Shown here: positions 14,143-19,341 of the stretch, in pieces
How the letters are laid out: the number at the start of each line of letters is the position of its first letter
Position numbering within the stretch: the first letter of the stretch is position 1
Origin: CALCCV01 sp964388665
GTDB lineage: Bacteria > Bdellovibrionota > Bdellovibrionia > Bdellovibrionales > Bdellovibrionaceae
Assembly: GCA_964388665.1 (NCBI GenBank)
Contig: CAYMBJ010000071.1
Span: forward strand, 1 to 19,341
Reading direction: 5' to 3'
Length of the DNA stretch: 19,341 bases
Program-made: the position numbers and the translations under genes
The notes under the pieces: generated by a model
The model's database searches: none
Told to the model about the DNA's origin: nothing
What the model saw: only the letters and a program-made list of their open reading frames with translations

Positions 14143-15900
14143 TCAGAGGATGGATTTATGACTAAACTGAAAATTGTGTACAACCTCACCACTGCGCTGG
14201 CGCTGCTCGCTTCTTCGATCTGCACCAGCAAATGCTTCGCACCAAATGCGTCGATGATCAAAACTGGTGGGCTTGATATCGCCTAAGCGCATACCTTGAG
14301 CCACTAGAGTTTCTTGATAGATCGTCAATGCCCTCTTTACCATACGCACCTCTATGGCCTGCAGCTGGCCCAGATCCCGACAGTAATTGTAATGATGACT
14401 GCGACGAAGCTCTCTCTCAAGAGCGTCGGCAAAGTGGTCCCACAAGTATTTGTCTGCTACAGACTCCACAAACAGCACATAGCCTAACTTATTGGTGACA
14501 GCATCGCTCTGCGCACCCAGAGGGGCCAACATCAAAAATTCAGAGGGTAGCGGATGATTTGCCAAGACTTGCGAAATCGCCTCCTGCACCCGGCCCAGCG
14601 TGAGCTTCTCGCCAGCAAGATCACAAGTCCGATCCATCTTTTGCAGAAACTGCACGCGAGGAATTTTGCTTTCGCTACCCACGCAACGGATCAAATCTTT
14701 CAGATGATAGCGCAACATTCCGTTGGCACTGGTGATCACTGGCGAATAAACTCCACCCTTCAAGAGCTGATCCGCAAGAAGCACACGTGGCTGAGCCTTA
14801 CCGACATGATCCACATCAATGAACTCCAAAAAGTGTCCGTGCACACTCACCACCGCGCCAAACGAAATGCCAGATGAAATACCAGAAGAAAAGCCACCAC
14901 CGACTGCCGAGAGCGCCATCCTTGTGCCCGAAGCTGCCGCTGTGTCGTGCGCAGCCCCTGCCATCGGTGCGGAGATCACACCCTCCGTCGCCATCAAGCC
15001 CTTGCCCTGAATCGGCGTCTGCGGAAAGTAGGCCCGAAGCTGAGGTATAAATTCAGCCGAAATTCCATCGGCCCAGCAGCTGATCAACCCCAAGCGTGGC
15101 CAAAGTGCCTCGCCACAAAGGGTGCCGACCCGATCCAATCGCTGCAGAATCTGCAGCTGTCTGCGGTTGGAAAGCGAACTCACCAATGAGGTGAAGTCAC
15201 TTTTAATTTCATCCATCAACAGAATCAAAAAGGTAGGACTCCACACTGAGATCAGACCCAGGTCCTCACAACTCAATAGATATCGACAGGTGGCATGGCG
15301 CCATTCATTCATATCTTTTATCTGACCGACACTGTTTGGAACCGCTATAAAATATTTCAAAAAAAACTTGGCCAGTGTACCAAAGTACTCCTCATCAGAG
15401 GCCAGACCAATTGGCGTGCCTCCGTCTGTGAGTGCTTTGTCTTTCATAAGCGGCGATATAGACCAGTAACTTCGAGTGCCAATGAGCTTGGGGTATTGCC
15501 TGTAAACATCATAGATCCAAGCATTGGTGACTCGATTGATCTCCGCCAAAAATGCCGGAGTAAATGGTATGAATTTGTTTTGCTGCGTGGACCCTCCCGT
15601 CTTTTCGAAAGCCAAGACTGGCTCGCTTGTGAGTCGAACGCTTGCGTCTTTTGTCATCAACTCAATCCACTCATGCCAATCTTCATAACTGGCTATGGGC
15701 ACCTTGCGAACAAATTCACTGTAGGACTGAATCTGTGACCATCCCGTTTCACGATCCAATGTGGAGCCCGCCACCAACGCCAGCGTTTTCTGCAAGCGTT
15801 GCAGCTGAGTGTCGCGGGGGTTGGCAAAAGCTCGCTGCTGAGATTGCCACGATCCTTTTAGGGTTTGCAAATAGATCCTATGTAGGACGTTTTGCCACAT
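14143..15900 (-). CDS. GH3-family acyl-adenylating (amidosynthetase-like) enzyme
   Basis: A 585-residue cytosolic enzyme of the GH3 branch of the ANL adenylating superfamily. Members activate a carboxylate with ATP and often join it to an amino acid. Visible motifs: the ATP-phosphate loop FEKTGGSTQQNKFIP (98-112), ISCWADG and a GKGLMATEG second motif (about 299-307), and VITSANGMLRYHLKDLIRCVG, which corresponds to the GH3 YRxGD motif (about 388-408). A C-terminal subdomain follows (DLAGEKLTLGRVQEAI onward). Residues about 316-356 form an Ala/Gly/Ser-rich insertion (e.g. GGGFSSGISSGISFG) that looks longer than usual. Of three in-frame starts (GTG 15915, ATG 15906, ATG 15900) the last is best, with GAGGGA seven bases upstream. 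It overlaps the preceding GNAT-like gene by 23 bases, so the two are an operon. Acyl and amine substrates cannot be predicted. Confidence 0.82.
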   Translation of the reverse strand: MWQNVLHRIYLQTLKGSWQSQQRAFANPRDTQLQRLQKTLALVAGSTLDRETGWSQIQSYSEFVRKVPIASYEDWHEWIELMTKDASVRLTSEPVLAFEKTGGSTQQNKFIPFTPAFLAEINRVTNAWIYDVYRQYPKLIGTRSYWSISPLMKDKALTDGGTPIGLASDEEYFGTLAKFFLKYFIAVPNSVGQIKDMNEWRHATCRYLLSCEDLGLISVWSPTFLILLMDEIKSDFTSLVSSLSNRRQLQILQRLDRVGTLCGEALWPRLGLISCWADGISAEFIPQLRAYFPQTPIQGKGLMATEGVISAPMAGAAHDTAAASGTRMALSAVGGGFSSGISSGISFGAVVSVHGHFLEFIDVDHVGKAQPRVLLADQLLKGGVYSPVITSANGMLRYHLKDLIRCVGSESKIPRVQFLQKMDRTCDLAGEKLTLGRVQEAISQVLANHPLPSEFLMLAPLGAQSDAVTNKLGYVLFVESVADKYLWDHFADALERELRRSHHYNYCRDLGQLQAIEVRMVKRALTIYQETLVAQGMRLGDIKPTSFDHRRIWCEAFAGADRRSEQRQRSGEVVHNFQFSHKSIL

Positions 15901-16672
15901 TGACATATCCCTCACGAATTCGCGGCCGCAGCCACTTGAAAGATTTCTTTAGAGTTCGCCATGAAAAGTGAATCACCAAGCGACTGTCCAACTTGCCAAG
16001 ACAGCAGAGCTCATCTCCTTGCATATGCCCGGGATTCCTATCATGAAAAAACTTGATCTGGGGATTTCCCAATAAGTTGTTCTCAACGCAAGCAACACCC
16101 ACCTTGAGACGGCCTTTGCAGGTTGAAAATTTTAACACACCAAGATCTTCACGCCAAGATTCCTGAAAGCGCTCGCGCGCCAAGTGATTCATTAGGCTCT
16201 TTTCAAAGGCGGGAGTTTCTTTATCATAGCGAGGCCAGTGCTCAGGGACATTGCGAGCAAGACCCAGATAAGTTTTATAACCCTTAGAGATCAAAAACCA
16301 ATACAATGGACGAAGCGGTTCTTTTAATTTGAGCTTTAAAACGTAATTGAATAGAGCTTTGTGCAAAGCGGTTTGCCCCCAATACTGAGGATCCACGATA
16401 GTATCTCCCGAATAAAGCACATTGACAGAACGATTGGCGATAGAGGTCTTGTACACTTTAATTGTTGTGAATCCCTTGAGGTCATCCGTCTTTTTATCAA
16501 AGGCCAAGATCACGTGATCTTTATCTTTTAAATCCAAGCAAAACTGCGAAAAACTGATGTCTTCGTAAAATCGCGAAAACAGTTTGAACATGTTCATGAT
16601 AATTTCTGGCGAAATTGCCTGAGTCGCAAACTCCTTTGCTCGCAACTTGCCGCCGCTAACCCTACTGCCCAC
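15878..16672 (-). CDS. GNAT-like acyltransferase-fold protein
   Basis: 264 residues, with no signal peptide or membrane segment. The segment HVILAFDKKTDDLKGFTTIKVY (about 53-74) reads like GNAT strands beta2-beta3. GDTIVDPQYWGQTALHKAL (about 89-107) reads like strand beta4 followed by the acyl-CoA pyrophosphate loop and helix alpha3. The loop is W-G-Q-T-A rather than the textbook R/Q-x-x-G-x-G/A, so the assignment is by pattern, not by an exact motif. The C-terminal half (about 170-264) is Lys/Arg/Cys-rich and unrecognised. GTG 16672 is supported by AAGGAGGT (16679-16686) six bases upstream. First gene of a unit with the GH3 enzyme, overlapping it by 23 bases. A shared pathway, for example supplying or modifying the GH3 acyl or amine partner, is inference. 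Confidence 0.5.
   Translation of the reverse strand: MGSRVSGGKLRAKEFATQAISPEIIMNMFKLFSRFYEDISFSQFCLDLKDKDHVILAFDKKTDDLKGFTTIKVYKTSIANRSVNVLYSGDTIVDPQYWGQTALHKALFNYVLKLKLKEPLRPLYWFLISKGYKTYLGLARNVPEHWPRYDKETPAFEKSLMNHLARERFQESWREDLGVLKFSTCKGRLKVGVACVENNLLGNPQIKFFHDRNPGHMQGDELCCLGKLDSRLVIHFSWRTLKKSFKWLRPRIREGYVNVAKRPT
15908..15913 (-). promoter_or_regulatory. ribosome binding site deciding the GH3 start
   Basis: GAGGGA on the minus strand, seven bases before ATG 15900. The GTG at 15915 would overlap it and the ATG at 15906 is too close to it. The site lies inside the 3' end of the upstream GNAT-like gene. Confidence 0.5.
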
Positions 16673-16740
16673 GCTATGACCTCCTTGTCGAAAACGCCAA
16701 CGCCATCCTCTGCGTATTGGCCTTCTAAATAGCAGACCAA

Positions 16741-16770
16741 ATTATAGAAAGATCACATTAACGAGGGCAA
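16741..16770 (-). promoter_or_regulatory. putative sigma70-type promoter for the GNAT-GH3 unit
   Basis: On the minus strand TTGCCC (16765-16770), an 18-base spacer, then a perfect TATAAT (16741-16746). Transcription would start near 16734, about 60 bases before the GTG at 16672. The -35 matches at four of six positions. Confidence 0.5.
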
Positions 16771-16815
16771 GGTAATTTCCTTGACGCAAGATCGGTAAAA
16801 CGGTTTGCTTTGTGT

Positions 16816-16864
16816 TAGGCCATTGTTCGCAAAATCTTCACAGATTTCCCCCCACCATGGCCTA
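16816..16864. repeat. 8-bp inverted repeat in the divergent intergenic region
   Basis: TAGGCCAT (16816-16823) and its exact reverse complement ATGGCCTA (16857-16864) are separated by 33 bases, in the 260-base region between the divergent GNAT-like genes. It could be a regulator-binding site for one or both directions. The arms are short enough to occur by chance. Confidence 0.3.
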
Positions 16865-16932
16865 GAGATCAGAACGGAACAGAACAGGTCGAACCAAAAT
16901 GCAAAATACTTATCCATAGGAGTCATTCGTAT

Positions 16933-18069
16933 ATGGAGTTGCAAACGCCACCACCATCTCAAGAACCAGAAGCCCATAAGGCGCACACGAACCAAAAACC
17001 AACACTCGATCTGGCTTATCGCCCTCTACAAGAGAGCTCGGATTGGGTCCAGGTACAAGAACTATTAAAACGCATTCCCATTTCACCCAAGTTTCCACTC
17101 GCAGCACAACGATTGCAGCCCTATTCCACTGCCTTTCCCAAAATTAAGGGCCACAGCGTTGATATGGTGGCCACCCATGAAGAGCAAGTGGTCGCATTTA
17201 TGCATTCCATGGTGAGCCCGCGCTGGCTGCAGGATCGCGAAATACCCATCGTCTATGGTGGCGATGGCCGGGTGGATTCTCAGTATCGGCGCTACAAAAT
17301 CGGTTCAAAGGTTTTTGCCCAGGCACTGCAACATTATCAAAAGAACAACTTTACAGTCGGATTCGTTATGGTTCTTGAAAACAACCTGCCGATGCGCAGG
17401 TTTTTACAAAACCTGCCCATTGCCACCTACAAAATGACCACCTATCAAGCGACCTCTCTCTTTGTCATCGGCCGACGCCACAAAAGCTCTCGACACAGTG
17501 TTTTTGAAGAGTTCCGTCCACAGCCCATTGACTTTGAGCCTCTGCTGGAAACCTGGCACCAAACCACCCTAGCACCTCAAGTCAGTCGCGAGGATCTGGT
17601 CCGTTTTTTTAACGATTTTCCCGAAATTCGCGTGTTTCGCCGCAAAGACTCCAAACGCTGGGCCTTTGCTCTATGGGATCAATCCACTTTGCGTCGCTTA
17701 TCATTTACACAAACCAATCGACTCACTCGCACCGTCAAACCCATTTGGAATTTATTTTCTCGCTTGGGGATGGCCGGTAAATTTCCTGATGTGGGTCAAG
17801 CTTGGCGCAGTCTCGAAGTGTGCTTTACCACAAGCGAAAGTCAGCATGCGGAACTCAAGCCTTTCTTGATACAGATAGCCCGACAGGGTGATTATCACAC
17901 TGTCAATCTGCTCGAGTCTGGATTGAATTCCACTGAGTGGCGATCCTCGCATTGGGCTGAGCACAAAATGCACATTGGACTCTATTTGTTTTCGCCTACA
18001 GAGCGCTTTCCAGAATGGCTCAAATTGCCGATTGCAAAACCCATTCATCTTGATTTAGGCTTTGTATAA
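16933..18069 (+). CDS. two-lobed GNAT-like acetyltransferase-fold protein
   Basis: 378 residues, predicted cytosolic. The first half (about 28-180) fits the GNAT fold: VDMVATHEEQVVAFMHSMV as paired strands, then YGGDGRVDSQYRRYKIGSKV (about 108-127), where R-R-Y-K-I-G-S matches the R/Q-x-x-G-x-G/A acyl-CoA loop. VLENNLPMRRFL (about 147-158) gives the usual beta5/alpha4 Asn region. The second half (about 220-378) has a similar strand-helix rhythm (RRKDSKRWAFALWD, EVCFTTSE) but no clear CoA loop, so it may be a degenerate second GNAT lobe. The first 25 residues are Pro/His/Gln-rich and probably flexible. ATG 16933 has AGGAG (16918-16922) ten bases upstream. It is divergent from the GNAT-GH3 unit and 32 bases ahead of nhaA. 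The substrate is unknown. Confidence 0.6.
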   Translation: MELQTPPPSQEPEAHKAHTNQKPTLDLAYRPLQESSDWVQVQELLKRIPISPKFPLAAQRLQPYSTAFPKIKGHSVDMVATHEEQVVAFMHSMVSPRWLQDREIPIVYGGDGRVDSQYRRYKIGSKVFAQALQHYQKNNFTVGFVMVLENNLPMRRFLQNLPIATYKMTTYQATSLFVIGRRHKSSRHSVFEEFRPQPIDFEPLLETWHQTTLAPQVSREDLVRFFNDFPEIRVFRRKDSKRWAFALWDQSTLRRLSFTQTNRLTRTVKPIWNLFSRLGMAGKFPDVGQAWRSLEVCFTTSESQHAELKPFLIQIARQGDYHTVNLLESGLNSTEWRSSHWAEHKMHIGLYLFSPTERFPEWLKLPIAKPIHLDLGFV

Positions 18070-18101
18070 TTTTTTACTGCTGCTTCTGGAGATAATCGAC
18101 A

Positions 18102-19289
18102 ATGAAAAAGCCAATTTTAATTCCTTCCACGGCCATTGCCAAAGGCATCAAAGACTTCTTTGCAATTGAAGCCGCCTCTGGCATTGTTCTTGGACTTGCC
18201 GCAATTCTCGCCTTTGCTGTTGCCAACAGTGGCGCTTCAGAATTTTATTTTTCAACTTTGCAATTCAAAGTTGCTGGCTTGAGCATTCAGCACTGGGTCA
18301 ATGATGGCCTCATGGCGATTTTCTTTTTTGTGGTGGGCCTTGAGATAAAAAGAGAAATGGCAGTGGGCCATCTGAGCACACCAAAGCTAGCGGCACTCCC
18401 CGTGGCAGCCGCCGTGGGAGGCATGGTGGTGCCTGCACTGTTTTATTTGCTTTTCAACCACCACCTCCCCGACGCCAGTCGTGGCTGGGGCATACCAATG
18501 GCCACCGACATTGCTTTTGCCGTTGGCGTGCTCACACTCTTTGGCGCCCGAGTGCCACTGACTCTCAAAGTTTTTCTGCTAGCGATTGCCATCGTAGATG
18601 ACCTGGGCGCCATCATGGTCATCGCATTCTTCTATACCAACGAAATCAGGGGCTCTGGCCTCGCCATGGCCTTTGCGGGTTTGGGCCTGGCCGGACTGCT
18701 GCGATTTTCTGGAATGCGCTCTTATTGGGGCTATGTGGCCATTGGCGCTTTTGTTTGGTTTGGTTTTTTATATTCTGGAATCCACGCCACCATTGCTGGC
18801 GTGCTGCTTGGCCTTTTGACTCCACTCAAATACCCAACACAAAGAAATTCTAACAAAACCTACTCACCCTTGGATGACCTGATTCACTATCTCCATTCAT
18901 GGGTGAGCTTTGGCATCATGCCCATTTTTGCATTTGCCAATTCAGGGATTGACCTTAGAGGAATTCAAATTCAAGAGGTGGTGCAGCACACCATTCATTT
19001 GGGAATTGTCTCTGGACTTTTTTTGGGAAAACCGATCGGGATTTTTGTTGCCAGCTTTGCGGCGTTCAAGTTGGGTTTGGCTACATTGCCCAACGGTATC
19101 AAGTGGCAGCACATTGCCGCCACCGGGTTCTTAGCTGGAATTGGCTTTACCATGTCCTTATTTATTTCAAGCCTAGGTCTACCAGCCAGTTTAGAAATCT
19201 ATTCTAAGACCGGCATTGTTTTGGGCTCGCTTCTCTCTGGCGCTGTTGGCGCACTGCTGTTGGCAAAAACATTGCCTAAGAAAATATAA
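18102..19289 (+). CDS. nhaA: Na+/H+ antiporter NhaA
   Basis: A 395-residue inner-membrane antiporter that expels Na+ (or Li+) in exchange for protons, supporting pH and salt balance. About a dozen hydrophobic segments are visible. Family signatures are intact: NDGLMAIFFFVVGLEIKRE (about residues 67-85), ATDIAFAVGVLTLFGARVP, and AIAIVDDLGAI, with the adjacent Asp pair that forms the ion site (Asp163/Asp164 in E. coli). The C-terminal TGFLAGIGFTMSLFISSLG is also typical. Length is close to the usual 380-400. The ATG has GGAG (18088-18091) ten bases upstream. Only 32 bases separate it from the preceding GNAT-like gene, so co-transcription is possible, though no functional link is evident. Confidence 0.95.
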   Translation: MKKPILIPSTAIAKGIKDFFAIEAASGIVLGLAAILAFAVANSGASEFYFSTLQFKVAGLSIQHWVNDGLMAIFFFVVGLEIKREMAVGHLSTPKLAALPVAAAVGGMVVPALFYLLFNHHLPDASRGWGIPMATDIAFAVGVLTLFGARVPLTLKVFLLAIAIVDDLGAIMVIAFFYTNEIRGSGLAMAFAGLGLAGLLRFSGMRSYWGYVAIGAFVWFGFLYSGIHATIAGVLLGLLTPLKYPTQRNSNKTYSPLDDLIHYLHSWVSFGIMPIFAFANSGIDLRGIQIQEVVQHTIHLGIVSGLFLGKPIGIFVASFAAFKLGLATLPNGIKWQHIAATGFLAGIGFTMSLFISSLGLPASLEIYSKTGIVLGSLLSGAVGALLLAKTLPKKI

Positions 19290-19310
19290 ACTGGTCCCTT
19301 TGTGTGTGAG

Positions 19311-19327
19311 GCCGCCTGACGGGCGGC
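19311..19327 (+). terminator. GC-rich hairpin downstream of nhaA
   Basis: GCCGCC (19311-19316) and GGCGGC (19322-19327) form a perfect six-base-pair stem with a five-base loop, 21 bases after the nhaA stop. No T-run follows within the 14 remaining bases, so it could be a terminator stem or an unrelated palindrome. Confidence 0.35.
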
Positions 19328-19341
19328 TGCATCCTTAGAAA

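Noticed and set aside
15295..15738. Plus-strand open frame (147 codons) opposite the GH3 gene
   Set aside because: The minus strand here carries conserved GH3 motifs, and the plus-strand product has no recognisable pattern.

Overview
The window looks like chromosomal DNA from a free-living or predatory Gram-negative bacterium. The best guess is a member of the Bdellovibrionota or a related former deltaproteobacterial lineage. The guess rests on gene content rather than on a marker gene: a bacterial GH3-type acyl-adenylating enzyme, a secreted HExxH protease with a cysteine-rich tail, a multi-repeat cysteine-paired Ig-like surface protein with a 'QNC' N-terminus, a HAMP-less chemoreceptor, and NhaA. 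No rRNA, tRNA, CRISPR array, phage gene or transposase was seen. Coding density is high.

Layout. (1) Positions 1-3191: an alpha/beta hydrolase whose 5' end lies outside the window converges on a minus-strand pair, a secreted zinc metalloprotease followed 26 bases later by a short-chain dehydrogenase. (2) 3339-6889: a helical-repeat (TPR-like) protein with two C-terminal winged-helix-like segments, then a membrane-anchored protein with five Ig-like repeats. (3) 7197-14114: a chemosensory cluster in the order cheA, cheW, chemoreceptor, [123-bp MITE-like element], cheR, cheD-cheB fusion. (4) 14143-18069: a minus-strand pair (GNAT-like protein, then GH3-family enzyme) divergent from a plus-strand two-lobed GNAT-like protein. 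(5) 18102-19289: nhaA, a Na+/H+ antiporter.

How the genes fit together. The che genes supply a receptor, a coupling protein, a kinase and a complete adaptation module (methyltransferase, methylesterase and deamidase). Esterase and deamidase are joined in one 540-residue polypeptide. cheA/cheW and cheR/cheDB each overlap by ATGA, so each pair is probably translationally coupled. No cheY is present and the CheA has no recognisable CheY-docking P2 domain, so the output regulator must be encoded elsewhere. The GH3 enzyme with its two GNAT-like neighbours may form a small acyl/aminoacyl conjugation pathway of unknown product; this is inference from context.

The most interesting items are the CheD-CheB fusion, the MITE-like palindromic element inside the che cluster, the strictly spaced cysteine pairs in the Ig-like repeats, the TPR/double winged-helix protein and the GH3-GNAT cluster. 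All family assignments come from reading motifs by eye; no database search was possible.
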